Notes under the pieces: generated by a model
The model's input: only the letters and a program-made list of their open reading frames with translations
The model's database searches: none
What the model was told of the DNA's origin: nothing
Assembly (NCBI GenBank): GCA_020055645.1
Contig: CM034546.1
Coordinates: 105,235,812-105,299,811 of the forward strand
Source: Tomocerus qinae
Taxonomy: Eukaryota > Arthropoda > Collembola > Entomobryomorpha > Tomoceridae
Length of the DNA stretch: 64,000 bases
Reading direction: 5' to 3'
Made by a program: the position numbers and the translations under genes
Part shown: piece after piece, positions 28,701-41,365 of the stretch
How positions within the stretch are numbered: position 1 is the stretch's first letter
Layout: every line of letters starts with the position of its first letter

Positions 28701-31700
28701 TTTTCTAATGAAGTACATTTTTGGAAAGGTAAAAACATTGACTAGGATTTGGATTGGGAAAACTTTTGATTTTTTTGATCATTTAGGAGTAGCAATGGTT
28801 CAAAATTTTAACTGAATTTCTATCCAGAAGTCAACATAAAGTGTGAACTGTATATAAACTGAGACAATAATCGAAAATTTTCCCAATCCAAATCCTAGCC
28901 AATGTTTTTACCTTTCCGAAAATGTACTTCATTAGAAAATCGGAGTAAAACTCAGGAAGTTGAAACAAAAATAGCAAAGAGAGTTGCATGAAATGTAAAC
29001 TGCCCTATACTTGACCGGATTTGCAGGTCATGAATATCCGACAGATTGAAGCGATGGACTAACATAAGACAGAGCATTGAGCTTTTTTCTATGCCAACGC
29101 TGGTGTAGTCAATTTGCCCTGCGAATTTCCATTGTGTAACAAAATTACTTATATCACAGTACAGTAATTCGATCCCATGGTTACGGATTACTGTCTCAAG
29201 AGATGTAGCAGTGCAATACGACAATACTCGAAATAACACTACATGAGTGCAAATGTACACTAGTGTTGTCATTGGCCAAGTCAGCCTTTTTCTGCAGCCT
29301 TTTTGATTGAAGTCTAGCTGGGTGCATGCATTCAGCTAAAATCTTTGTCAGCTTATTTGTGTAATTATTCGGTACGCTGCAGTCAACAAACTATACTGTA
29401 ATGGCTCTGGCGGCAAAGGTTCAAAATTACCATGAAAAGGTCTCAGAAGAAATAACTGCCTTTCGAAATTTGCAACGAATGATTTTGGGGGAGAGTAAGT
29501 TTGTGGAAGAGACGCCTATTACAGCTTCGGCCATGGGGGATATGTATGTATGAAAAGGTGAACATGTACAGTCTAGTAGTAATGTGTTTTATCATATTAT
29601 CACGAATTATTTCTTGAATAATCGAATTGAATTATATTGATGATGTAGATAATAAAAATAAAAGATATATGCAGATAATATAAATTGCTAGCTGTCACTG
29701 TGTGCATTTGTTTATCACTAATGCACTAAATTATCTTGTCGGTTTGGAGGGGTTGGGTTTCGGCTACCATTAGGAACATATTTTTTAATTCGTATTTCGA
29801 AATATTTTTTTTGGTTATCAGGGGAACAGCCCCCTTAAAGATCATGAACTCTGAAGAGCAATTCTGGCAACACAGCGGAAACGGATTTTTCGTCAAGAAT
29901 GAGTCGAAAATGGCCTAAAATCTAATTATTTGTTAAATGAATACCATCTTTATTACTTGGAATTTTGAGGAAGGAGGGGAAGGTACTCCTCGACCTCAAT
30001 ACATGGAAGTGAGATATATCTCCATGAAATGACATAGTAGTTCCTAATATTTGATATTTGAGACTTGTTTTATAATCTTTAATCTTGTCGGAATCTCCTC
30101 GAATTTAAGGATTAGTATGTATGTTTTGTCATGTAAAATTCATGACATGGGAATGGGATGAATGAATGAATGAAAGTATAATATACAAACTATTGTAATA
30201 TATTATAGTCCATGTAATTGGGAACGAAAGGGGCAGATGAGACGGGAAAATGCGTGATGATTGGATGGTGATATCAATAAGTACAATCGATAGTGATTAG
30301 TGATATGGTAAAAAGCTATTAAGGTAGTAGCTATATTGAATTGGCTACATTGTTACGTTACCTAAATATATACAGGTAAATCGGAATTAATTTGTACAGC
30401 AATGCCTGAAAATATTTTGTGGTATGTGACAGTGAGAACATTCCTAAGCTGAGGGTTAATGTTTATTTACTTTGTTAATGATCTCAAGTGGTTGTAATTT
30501 ACGTGCTTCAAATTACAGAGTGGGCTGATTACACCAGATAGTGATAATGCATCTAGTGACATCGCTATATGACAAAGTTAAAATATTCTTTCCTGTATAA
30601 AAAGTATGATTGATTACTCATTGAATAAATCGTCATTATCACCACGCACAATGTAATCACAAAAATTGGGAGAATGTGTAATGGTTGGTTATGCTCACTC
30701 GATTTATTCATTTTTAGTCAGCCGGTGAGCCCCATAGCCATAACTAACAACCTGAAGACGAGCCTAATATTAGTTAGTCGAAATCTCTTTTACATGTAAA
30801 AAGTAGTAGTCTTATTAATTTAGTTTAACAAATCGATTTCATTTGTTGTGACTTGTAGAGGATGGATGTACCACAAAAGTCCGAGGAATCCCGGAAGCGT
30901 TCTTCTCGTCCAAAGCGTACAGAGGAAATGGTAACAACCCCAGTGGATTCGGAGGAAGAGGCTGAACAGATTCATCAGATTTTGGAAGATCTAAATAACA
31001 TCGTAAATTCTGAGATGCATATTCAACAGAAGCAAAGCAAAAAGGAAAAAGATATCGTTCCCGTTCATTTGGTAAAGTCGCCACCAAAAAAGGGTGCAGG
31101 GAACCCTTCGCCAGTTATGCCACGTCCTTGGCCGGGTTCATCAGCAAGCGATGATGACGATTCAGATATTGTGGAAATGCTGGAAAGGGATGCAAATGAC
31201 CGGTCTGCGGAAAGTAAAAATCCTAATGTGCGCCGCGTTGTAGAACAGTTGGAGAATATGGAAAAATCCGCCCCTAAATTTTACCCAAAGAATCATTACA
31301 AGTTGCAGAATTTCCCAACTTCAATGCCGAAAAGTCACAGTGTAAGTCCAACGGAGCCAAAACCAGATTACACTCTCCCAAATTTTCACAAGCAGAATCA
31401 TATGGCCAGTAAGTTTGCTAATTTCAAGAGTTCAAAGTTGTACTCTTCAAGTCCAGATAATTCGAATGCTTCAAGCAAAAACAACTTTTCCAGTGGAAGT
31501 TACGCGGAAGTTTATGACAAAGCTGGAGGGAGCGGACATTCACAACAAGGCCAAAGTACAAGATACAATTTCGCTCCGAGATTTTCTCCGAATTTAGATG
31601 TGATGCCGAAGAAAAAGGCTCCAACACCAACAGGACTCCGTCGTTCTGAGTCTCTTCACGCAAGCTTAGCATCAATTGAGATTATTTCTAGCTCTGACAG

Positions 31701-32253
31701 ATTGTTTTCCGAACAGGCTTCGGGAAAGGCTGGAAAATCTCCAAATGGTGTATACTCTTCGGCAGACAAATGGAAATCAATGGAAAACCTTGATGGCCGT
31801 GATGACAATTTTACACTTCGATGGCGTTATCCTCAACCACAAATCAAACCTCAGGATTCTGTCAACCTCAGTCCTAGTACCCCCAGTCCAAAGTCCAGTA
31901 GTAAAACTGCCAAACTCGCCGCTAAGAATATGCTTAGTGTTCAGAGTCAAAAGGCAGCTGCTGGAGAACTTTGTGCCGACTACAGACAAAATCGTTTTAC
32001 GAAAAATTCTAAATCAACTGCAGTTACGAATGCTGTCAGCTCCATGAATATTTTCTCCAGGTACACCAAAAAGTCTTCTTCTTCTTCTGACAAACACCAG
32101 CAGCAGCAACAGTCAGGAAATCGAAACAATATCGACTTCAGTCACCAGAAAGATAAAGAAAATATGAAAATGTTTTCCCTACCACCCATTTTGATGTCAC
32201 CTATCGATGCTGCCAATCACCGAATTTCTGATTTGCCCTCGGGTCTTTACTAA
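19709..32253 (+). CDS. mwh: Multiple wing hairs-like GBD-FH3 protein
   Basis: Six coding exons join in phase: 19709-19768, 23428-23912, 24838-24943, 25033-25299, 26216-26383 and 30859-32253, giving about 826 aa. An in-frame stop at 19688 supports the start, and an acceptor-like CAG at 19561-19563 may begin this exon's leader. Residues 41-182 resemble a GTPase-binding region (YTAALKQLF; YPTFVQEF). Residues 182-306 form an FH3/armadillo-like region and 318-362 a coiled coil rich in Leu, Gln and Lys. Residues 363-826 are disordered, basic and Ser-rich. No FH1 or FH2 follows. A formin-type GBD-FH3 half without FH2, at about 830 aa, is the known architecture of Drosophila Mwh, the planar-polarity effector that limits actin prehair formation. 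The first donor (GTTTGA) is weak. Two AATAAA signals lie at 32997 and 33012. Alternative: another FH2-less formin relative. Confidence 0.72.
26611..28206 (-). CDS. Intronless TOM70-like TPR protein nested in mwh
   Basis: A single uninterrupted frame of 531 aa lies antisense in the last intron of mwh. Residues 5-108 are three TPR-type repeats (for example HSNKGMAYEAMKD and YEESIRLDP). Residues 192-330 match the middle of TOM70: KALQERDYDKIIGFCDEEL, then AEAYLLRGTF, then SYFHQGKIFFEDF. The end (GAIEFKLGPM...ALAFEYTTKSMDL) aligns in order with the last TPRs of TOM70. TOM70 is the outer-membrane receptor for mitochondrial preproteins and an Hsp70/Hsp90 docking site. Here the N-terminal membrane anchor is absent, because the protein begins almost at the first TPR. 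The lack of introns, the nested position and the divergence suggest a retroposed paralogue. The frame is intact over 1.6 kb, so it is probably still selected. Function, including mitochondrial location, is not shown by the sequence. Confidence 0.75.
   Translation of the reverse strand: MKNMKEFLELKAEGNNLFIKDKNYSAALKKYDEALTKASTPKEMAMIHSNKGMAYEAMKDTTNAIFHYEESIRLDPDHFRAMKRMAKLCVAIEDYDNARKALVKGHIFCRKNLLDFDDTISKLWKKVNAATAKPRAAEFLKKIETENNPIKPLLIEIEEYLSWFVVDPISLMWKGKWPVRLPSESDTTATGFKAAVKALQERDYDKIIGFCDEELADDVECSKEYAEAYLLRGTFRFLWGYGTKCEEDFLKVMNSQDAHITNQMRSSAAVKWALYCQRWMEYRNSTEADINIIFERFKKSLDLWEENCDSYFHQGKIFFEDFRHYPIAKSQYEKALKLCPPGESNVLYQTAVYFAGFFNFCPIQYVVDGTRGDELPALLKLEPKFDVDYCYYLLDYVLRSPIALSENQNDATLKSVKKKIEQVQSKDPRKMITRMMGFGDGEKALLLTADVKRLLEMLQQLSAIREKYGDFADVVQSLGAIEFKLGPMCNWALAFEYTTKSMDLFRNFRDVQSVMICLQEMKFRYEVINAT
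28662..28978. repeat. Foldback element in mwh intron
   Basis: The arm at 28662-28764 is the reverse complement of 28873-28978 over about 100 bp with few differences (both carry GATTTTCTAATGAAGTACAT or its complement), around a loop of about 110 bp. It lies 450 bp upstream of the start of the antisense TOM70-like gene. The structure is that of a non-autonomous foldback/MITE element; no target-site duplication could be assigned. Confidence 0.75.
29401..29555 (+). CDS. Small ORF or gene fragment in mwh intron
   Basis: An ATG at 29404 opens a short frame beginning MALAAKVQNYHEKVSEEITA that is more GC-rich than its flanks and predicted helical. The helix resembles the first coiled-coil arm of prefoldin-type proteins, but the match is too short to name. 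A consensus donor (GTAAGT) occurs inside it near 29494. An acceptor-like segment (GGTTATCAG) ends near 29819, followed by a 30-codon open stretch, but the phases do not match cleanly. It may be a small nested gene, a decayed copy or chance. Confidence 0.25.
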
Positions 32254-34698
32254 CACTACTTCAATTTGCACTAAAATAGTGAACAAAAATCTCTAGTGAA
32301 ATACGAATAGAAATTGTAGTTATGCTATAACTGCACATATAATGGGTATCTGTTCAAATTACGAATAATGATACCGTAGTATTTATCAGCTAGACGCACA
32401 CAGTTGTAAATTTTGTAAAAATATCTGAAGTTATCTCCGTCCATTTTCCAGCGACGGAAAAGTATATTATATTTATATTAGCTATGTGAACAATCTTTTA
32501 AAAATGTACCTATAAGTTTGTTTTAATTCTAATCTAACACATTACATACATTCCAAGTTGGAATTTCCAACTAATTAACTTTTCGTTGATTAATTTCATA
32601 ATCGCTATCTGCTAATTTTGTAGCTAACTTTAATTGAAAGTAGTTTAGGAGAAACTAATGATTAAATATTGAGAAATAGATAAGGTATTATGAAAACAAT
32701 TCAAAAAATACATTATTGCTGAGTTCATTGTCCATCGTTATGCAAAACGTTACACTAAACTAAATAATTTAACAAAATTTTAACACAACTTACCCGTTTT
32801 GATAAGTACCAGTTATGTCAAATTATATATTATATCGTTAGGCAAGTAAAAATTATTCCTATTCCCAAACTAAACCATAGTTTTTCATATTTTTAACATA
32901 TATAGTGTACATATACATTACATTAGACTAGAAATTGAGTAGAGTTTTGATGTTTATTTTGTTTGATTGATTCTAAATGAGCTGTTTGTATCAACGAATA
33001 AATGACAACGAATAAAAAATTTATTATTAATAAAAAACATTATCTTTGGCTCCCCTAATCAAGGGTCGTTTATTTCCTATAATCAGACATGCATTATATC
33101 GTTAAGACTCATAATTTATGATTAATATCAATATCTTGGTTTTGGAAACATAAAATTACATTATTAACGATTATCATAACCTTGTCCACATATATTAACA
33201 ATTTCTGCACAGTACATTCATACTTCCTAATCAGTTTCCTTCGATAACGCAAATCTATAATACGACCCTTTATATTAGAAAGATAAGAGAAACTAATCCA
33301 ATTGAAGCATTTACGTCAAAAGTACAAAAAATTACCCGGAAAAATGCAGCTTTGGAATAATCAAAGAGTTTTAAGTTATGTTAATTTCCGCCTATTGAGC
33401 TATGCCTACAACAGAACACACTCTCTAAAGCAGAGATGGTTAATTTTGACCAAGTAAAAATGACATCCTAATTACCAACGTGCAAAACAGTCATGAATAA
33501 TAAAATGTTGCCGCTTCTTAACGAGCTAACAATAAATAATAACAAGTCAATAATGACAATTAATGAATATGGATATGTTCCGTAATAAAAGTTATATACT
33601 TAATACACATTACACATCATCATACATTTTATATACAATTTCCCCTCCAATAATATACAATTAGTATGTAGAACTACCGACACAATTATTACATTAAATA
33701 GCTACTATTAATAGCATGCTCCATTACTCCAAATAGTGTTTATAACACAAAACTAGCTTACAGACTGCACAGCTATTATTAACAATAATCGTGTTTGTTT
33801 AGGTCATGCATGACCACAATAAATAAATTCCCATCACAGATAAAAGTTTCCTAACTTACATCTTATTGCTACCAATAATTTATGATTAGCATCATTCGAA
33901 TATCAAACTTTCTTACATCCAAACGAATAAATTAATTAAAGTTATTTTTTATTGCACACAAGTGCGCAAAATTAAATTAATAATAGCACCAAAATAAATG
34001 AGAATTGTCACAATGCGTGCACCAAATGTGCAAGTTAACAAAATCTCCATGTTTTAAATGCAGTCATCTTAGTCATACCTTCATCTTAACAAATGACTAA
34101 CTGAAGCTACTATCTTAGTAGATTAACGGATTAATTATTAGTCACAAGTTTCAAAACATTCGGCTACATGGGTGCCTACTTGTATCCCGAATTATTTTTC
34201 CTGGCTCACAGAATTTCTTCTCAAAGAATAAAGAAGTTAAGAATTTATGGAAAGAAATTACAGTAGTAGCAGTTGGATCGGAACAGGTATTCATTCGATA
34301 TTGCCATTCATGACAAGACCTCATGAGTTTTTATTTACTACTCATTTACAAAAATAATTGAACATATTTTTGTAGTTCATCAAAATCACTACCAACAGCT
34401 GGGATTCTAGTATAACTATTGGCCATTTAACAAAAAATTATTTATCTAGTCCAAAACTGTGACGAAGCAACTACATGCCCCCAAAGGTAAAATAATCCGG
34501 GATTTATTCAATTTATTTCTAGGGCATAATTCAGCATTACTAATTACTACCATATGCATTTATATTTCAAAAGTTCAGACTTATTTTGTATTTTGTTGCA
34601 TCAACAATAATTTTCATTCGTATATGTTGGTATAATTAATTGAACATACTATTTTATTACTATAACGAGCCTACGATATTAGCTTGATGAATAAAACT
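32254..34698. other. mwh 3' UTR and convergent intergenic stretch
   Basis: The first 750 bp is probably the mwh 3' untranslated region, ending after AATAAA at 32997-33002 or 33012-33017. The rest separates the convergent mwh (+) and TXNDC11 (-) genes. It is very AT-rich, and I see no coding segment, RNA gene or repeat in it. Confidence 0.55.
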
Positions 34699-37600
34699 CT
34701 ACAAAGTATCTAGTGTCAGTCTCATGGATCGTAAATGGTCTAACAATTCATTCCTCCAAGCACTCGACACTGAATTTATACTGATGTAATCCGAATTAGA
34801 ATCAAATTGATTATAGCTACTTTCACCATTCTCTACGCCTTCTATGGGCAAATGTCTAATTTCAAAATCTACCCGCAATTGTTGTAGAATGGAATGAATT
34901 TTATTTGTTACGAAAGCTTTGTTTTTATCGATGCACAGTTTATCTTTAGGATTTACATTAGAATCTATTGAATGATTGCTCTTACAGGCTGGACTGAGTA
35001 GACTCAATTGGATCCTCGTTTTAGGGTCAAGCTCTGATAGAAGAAACCGAAGTAACGTTTTTGAATTGATTTCTTCTCCCATTGGAAATATTCGACTATC
35101 ACCTCGGCTAAATTAATGAATAATATATTAGAAAATGAAATGTTTCCTTAATAATTGCAAAAGGGAAATGTAACTTACTTTTTTGAGGGAAAAAAGACGA
35201 TAGACGGTATATGGTTCGGGCTCAATTCTATTGGTAGTGAATTTTTTAACGTGTCTATTTTTGCAAAAGTGATATTAATGTCTTGTTTGTAGTAGAACTC
35301 GGAAAGAAAAACAGACAAGCTGATCATATGGGCCAGAGCAACGCTGCAGAATCCACAGTAAGTCGCAGTGTAAAGCAATAGCAGTGGGCTTTCTTGTTCA
35401 AAAGGATGGGTTTTATTAACGAATCGAAGTAAATCATCGGATGTTAACTTCCTTAGCCGATTCTTTTCCTCATGCACCTGAATTTGTTTTTGAACTGGAG
35501 GCAAAACTGCTTCTCCTCTTTCACCACAAAGAACTTTGATAGGACTAGACTCTTCTTCTTCAATTATTTCTTGTTGTTTAGGCGGTAGCAATTTTTCTAC
35601 CCATCGCTGACTAGAAGAAGCGAATTTTGGACCATTTCCATCTTCTATACTGTCGGTAAAGTTTTTAATTGTGCTCGCAATATCAGAAATATTGAAGGTT
35701 GTAAACGGCAAAATAATCTCGTTCTGTAAATAGAAAAATAAATTTATAACCACATCTGAATTCTATACCTTCTTATCACATAAAGTGCAAGTTTTTCCTA
35801 CCTTAGCATCAATAATAAATGCTAGTGGATCACTATTTTCAGTAGCACCAAGTCCTCCAAGTCCTAAGCTAATGAAATGTGGAACATCCACAGGATCGAC
35901 AGTTAAAAATCGGAATTTCCGTTGAGATGTGCAGCTGGAGCCGGTAAAATTCATTGAAGCGGAAACATTTTCATAATGAGCTAAAGATTCTTTTCTAAAT
36001 ATGACTTCTTTTTGTTCCCAATGTTTTAATTGATCTCCTAAAATCTCACAGTTCGGTGACGCCTTTTTAGACATCCGGCAAATTTTTCTTATTTGCTTCC
36101 ACAAAGACATCCATTCTACAATAATACCAAACGTTTACAATTTCGTAAAATTTACGATATTTCAATTTCACATAATATGATATACATATATTTAACTAAT
36201 AGCTGTATAGACAACTATATAGGCGTAAAACAAATGCATTACCCGCATTAATTTTGTGGGTAAAGCGTCTTAACTTTGTCACATTTATGCTTTTGTTGCA
36301 GTTAAAGTAGTCAAGAGCTACCTCCTTAACTTGAGCGTAGAACGGAGAATAAGCAGAAGGAAAATACCGCCTAGTTATTAGAAGAAATAATGGGCCTCGG
36401 TTAAGCTCGTTTGCAAAATCATTGGATCCTAAAGAAATGGGTCGATTTGCAAATCCATTCCTGTAAATTTGTAGATTAGTTAGTTACTACATTAGTCTTC
36501 ATTATTTAATATTGCTTTCTATTAAATTATTATTAAGTGTTATTTTAATATTTAATCCTACCTAATACGATATGCCCATGTGATAGGAGTGTGTCTTGTC
36601 CTCTCAGTAATCCAATCCACGACTTGACCAACAGGGCCTTTAAGGCCAGCTGAAATTGGAACCAAATGATTTAGAAAGTCAAAAAAAGCACACAAAATGA
36701 TTAATGCATGTTATGACATATCAATGCAAATGCAACCTTTAGTTTTGTTGATTCCATGCCATTTCGCAGTGTGAATTTCATTGAATAATACTAGAGATAT
36801 GGAATTAGCTGAAGTTAAGAAAAACTTTTCTCCCAAGTTCGGTTTTAAAAAGATTCCAAACCCAACTTGGCCAAAAGGATCTGCTTCAAAGTTGCGTAAC
36901 GCCATTTGTAGGTACGTTTCATAAGCTTCCGGTGTCTCAGGCTCACTGAAGTTAAAAGATGCCAGCATGATTGCCTGAAACGCATTTCAATTATCTCCTA
37001 ATGTTATTACTGAACAAGAAATAACCTTTTAAAATGTAGAAATCTACATAACTCAGAAAACATAAATTTCAACATAAGAAATAAGAATCTACTATCAGAA
37101 AACATCATTGTTTACGCGAATCAAATTAGCAATAAACTATTATTCAATCATTAACTAACGTCATGCTGGGTTCGAAATCTCCACAGCTCTTCTTCGTTAT
37201 CCAGTCGAGTAATTGGCTTTAAAACGGATTCCATGAACTTTATCATTAGTTCTTCTCTAATGGGACCACTATATATAATGCCCTATACAAAATATAATTT
37301 CTTTAGAATATTAACAATTCTCAAATTAAATGGCTAGCTTTTGGTGTTGCATAACTTACAGACTGGGTTCCAATATGTGCAACAAAAATAGGATAATGGG
37401 ACAAATTCTTATAATTTTGTCGGCATTGGCCTTCCGGCCACCAGCAGTTTACTGCAAAAAATCTTATTTGGCCAGCTCTTGTCGAATGAAAATATTGAGC
37501 AACGCGGAAAAATACTGATCTTGCAGCAACAGATTCTGAATCCCAAGGAGCATAGTAAAAGACAAACGAAGGAGTCATTGGAATACTTCTTTGAACGAGA

Positions 37601-38341
37601 TCGACATACTCTCCCTTGTAGTTATCTTGCAAGTAAGGGGATGCATATGCAGGAAAAAATGGTTGAGGTGTTTGAACTGTACGAGTTTTTGGTGGTCTAA
37701 AGGAAAAAAAATAAGGATACAAATATTTAGTTTAGGTCTATTTAGTAAGGTTTATTTTAATTGTGAGGATAAAAAGGCTATAATAGTTACCCGCTTCGAA
37801 GGGCTGCAAACGCACTAGCAATAAGTAGGAATGCGACACACAGTTCTTTATGATATCGAGCCAGAAGGTAGCACATAGTGTTGGAGCAACGATCAAATTT
37901 CTTAATGGCTTCTTTCGGTTTATTTATTTCAGGTGAATTGTTTTTTACTATATCGTATGGGCGCTGAATAAGTTTCGACCTTGTTCTTTTGGTCACTTGG
38001 TCTTCACTTTTATTTTTTTCTTCTTCCTTCCCTGAGTTTTGACAATTATTTTCGTCCTCACCACTATCCTGGCTGTCACTGTCGCTAAAGTCGTCGTTTT
38101 CTGTAGCCTCCGCGTCCGCACCTTCGCTGCCTTCTTGGCATTCGCTGTTATCGGTGGAATTGTTAGTGTGATTGGATTGAGACTCCTCTGAATGGGAATA
38201 AGATTGCGAATTATCGGATGTTGATCTAGAATATGAACGAGAAGTTTTCGAGCTTTCCGAGTCATCAGCTTCGGGATCGTCTAGGGTATTGCAAGGAAGT
38301 TGGAGCGTTTCGACTATCTTGTCTTTATTTGGTTGGCTCAT
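34699..38341 (-). CDS. TXNDC11: Thioredoxin domain-containing protein 11 orthologue
   Basis: Nine minus-strand exons join in phase: 38341-37791, 37696-37360, 37282-37160, 36974-36737, 36649-36562, 36460-36243, 36115-35802, 35723-35179 and 35107-34699, giving about 940 aa (human about 960-985). Residues 1-150 are acidic, Ser-rich and disordered. A transmembrane segment (LCVAFLLIASAFAAL) lies at about 166-181. The first thioredoxin-like domain has FVFYYAPWDSES near 228-239 and a conserved NCWWPEGQC stretch. VKEVALDYFNC and a second domain with TYCGFC (CxxC at 746-749) follow, then FFPS...NSKTLLRFLL. TXNDC11 is an ER membrane oxidoreductase-like protein reported to act with DUOX maturation factors and EDEM proteins. 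Here the first active site reads DSES and has lost both cysteines; the second keeps CGFC. Introns are short (about 74-360 bp). Confidence 0.9.
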
Positions 38342-40200
38342 TTCCTTATTTGCGTATCATACGTGGAAACCATGTCCATAGAAAACGTACCATAATAATT
38401 CCTTAATGTATGTTCGTTCTATAATCCGACATTTAGTTTAGATTCAAAGAATTTCGCTCAAGAAAAGCTGCGCCAGTCCTGCAAATAAATAATTTATTTA
38501 TTCCTTTTCACTTCGATGGAATACTTACCACCTTCAGATTCATATATAGTACGTTTACTGTTGGTATTGAATGTACGGTAATGGAAACTATTACTATCTA
38601 TTTATCAACATACTTAAATTATAATCTTCCGTGCGTGACAAAGAAATCGAACTACTTGAATGTGAAGTAAACGATCAATAGAACCGTCATTCGTCATGAC
38701 AAAACCAACAAATACAACTGCGTATAAATAGCATGGGTCGTCGTAAAGTTCGCAAGTATAGATGGGAATTATTGAATTATGTTCAGGCACATTATCAAGA
38801 GACAATAGACCTGGTTATTTAACTTTGTAATATGTAATTTCTAAAATATAGCATGATGTGTAGTACTGTATAGCTGATGTTCTATCTATCGTAAATTAAA
38901 ACATACCACGTGCCACGTACACTCTTCTAACTTCAAACAGTATGCTATGCTATGCATGTCTATGTCACTCTACTACACGAAATATTAAATTAACCGTTTA
39001 TTTTCACAACCATCGCATCACTTTGTTTGGGTGAATTATAGTCTAGTATGTTAAGTTGCTAACTACTAGGTAGTCAGTTAAAATTGTGACAGATGTACAT
39101 ATAAGTCACACGTTAAAGATAAAAACCTATGCTTTTCTTATTCGCGTCCAAAACTACAATTTTGCTCCAGGTCTTGTCCTTATCCATAGAATTCTATTGC
39201 CTAATTACTTTCTATATCTTACTGCGTTTTATTTCTTTGAACCCGAAGTTAATATTGAAATTGGTTCGCTAATATATTTGCAAGGAAAATATTTAAAAAA
39301 TACTAACAAGCATAAGGAAAAGCACTTAATAACAGTTATAAATTATATAATGTATAACTCACTGACTACCTACAGACTGACTATTACTGACAGTGACAGT
39401 ATTGTATGTAAATGGCTGAAGAAAGTTGTCTATTATAACCAACTTTTCCTGGCTGATTACTCTATTATGGTAAACATTCTGGTACAGTGGTACATAAAAA
39501 GTCTGTGAAAGTAGAATAAATAGGACTCACATATAGTCAGAGACGAAAGATAATGAATATATATAGAGTCATAAAAGATCTGCCAGTGATAGACTTTACA
39601 TGCATTAATATAAATAGTTAAGGCTAATCTACTCAATCGAATAAAATATTTTGTAGCTAATTCAAAGTTGTTACGTTGTTAGTTGAGCGTATTTATACGA
39701 GACTTAACCTTAGATAACCATCTCTTCTAAGTTCACACAAATCACGCGGAACCATGTTACATTACCAACAACTATGCGACTTTTTTTTAGAATGTTTGAA
39801 ATTAATACAGATTGCAATGGCATTCATAAAATAGAGATAGTTTCATAATCACAGGACGTAAATGTGACATAGTAGGTAAAAGCACCTCTGTTTTATAGTG
39901 ATAGATAAAACTTGATAGTCCTTACTTATCAATCATTAAGCTAACAGAGCAACATGATATCGCTGACGGTAACCTAAAACCCATTTTTTGAGAGCTTCGC
40001 AAAATATTAATGTAACATAAAATCTAACATAGCCGTAGCCGCAGTACTATTGTTTTTAAATAGGACTATCTATGTATAATAAATGAGATATTGAATAGAC
40101 ATTTCTCACAACTTCAATACCTATTCATGCTGATTTGGTGATCGGCCACCAATTAACTATTTGTGATATACCTCTATATGAATGCCGTATTTCATTTATT
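38342..40200. other. Intergenic stretch, one weak ORF
   Basis: This follows the start of TXNDC11 and should contain its promoter, but I see no clear core element. A 140-codon open frame at 39086-39508 (+) begins with a plausible ATG yet has no recognisable domain, is made of AT-rich codons and has no supporting splice context. At this base composition a single frame of that length in 64 kb is close to chance expectation, so I do not call it a gene. Confidence 0.45.
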
Positions 40201-40290
40201 TTAGGTTTGGCCTTGGCACAAATATTGAATATAGATCCCTGGATTAATTATTACACTATACGGCCTACGGTGTCGTTTTGAAGAACGATA

Positions 40291-41365
40291 TACTCTAGGA
40301 ATTTTTATTACGCGAACTTGGGATTTTGAGAGGTTAGTTGAAATGGGTTGCAAAAATAATAAAATAAATAATAAAATCGCAATACTGCCCCGTTTCATTT
40401 TTATTAAAATTATCAGGTCGTCAAGGATTTAAGACATGAATTGCTAAATTCTGCAAAATGACATTTCAAAATTTAATACATGGATAAGGCCCGTATTTTT
40501 AAATAAGAAATTTCCAAAAACTCTTCCTCTCACTCATGCTTTCACTCATATTTCATATTTTAAAATGGAAAAAGGTGAACTTTTGAGAGATGTAATTTTG
40601 AAGAGTGAGAGTCCAGTTTTTGATGTAAATGAGAATGGCAACTCTTCACTGACATTTTAAATGAAATTGTTTTCACTTCACTCTCCCTCCCCATCAGAGT
40701 AATCTCTCATTTTGAAAGACAACTACTGAGCTACCTTTCAGATATTTTCTTGTAAAAAATTATTTTCATTTCGTTCAAAAACATTTAATTACAACAATAT
40801 TAGGTTATAACATTCGACAAAAATGGCGCTACAGGCCTATGAAAATTTCGTGCAAAGAGTACAGCTGTCCAACGGGGAGATTTTCCAATAGGGGAGATTT
40901 TCTAGTACGGGAGATTATCTGCTGATACCGTTTTTCTAAAGATACGGCATCTTTTATTTTAACGCTAATAAAAGATGATATTATTGCTGGAATTCATCGT
41001 GGCTTGGCTGCCAATTACCTCCGATGTACCATCTTCTAACCGCTCTCAGATTCTACGCTACATGTTCATTTCAAATTGTTGTCGGCGATTGTAATGTGCT
41101 AACCCAAGGAACAATATCAAATATTTAAAGCGTGCCTCTAAGGCAACGTGTCCTTTGTTGAGTATATCTCCCTCTCAATCCCCACTCCACTCAGGCTTTG
41201 AAGAGTGAATACCTTATCAATTTAAAAATATGGATACTCTGAGTGGAGATTTCGTTCTCTCACTCTCACTCTTTAAAATCGGACTGAGAGTGGAAATAGC
41301 TCCTCTCATTAAAAATACGGGCCTAAGGCCTGTTTCAAGTTCGCGTAATAAAAATTCCTAGAGTA
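40291..41365. repeat. Nested inverted-repeat element
   Basis: A perfect 30-bp inverted repeat pairs 40291-40320 with 41336-41365 (core TTTTTATTACGCGAACTTG). Inside it a second inverted repeat pairs AGGCCCGTATTTTTAA at about 40487-40502 with its complement at about 41309-41324. Both inner ends are followed by CTCTCACTC-rich sequence. The two pairs are not concentric: the left gap is about 166 bp and the right gap about 11 bp. One insertion inside another, or an asymmetric deletion, would explain this. No transposase frame is present. Confidence 0.6.

Noticed and set aside
39086-39508. 140-codon plus-strand frame
   Set aside because: No recognisable domain, AT-rich codon composition and no splice or promoter context. 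One such frame is near chance expectation in 64 kb of this composition.
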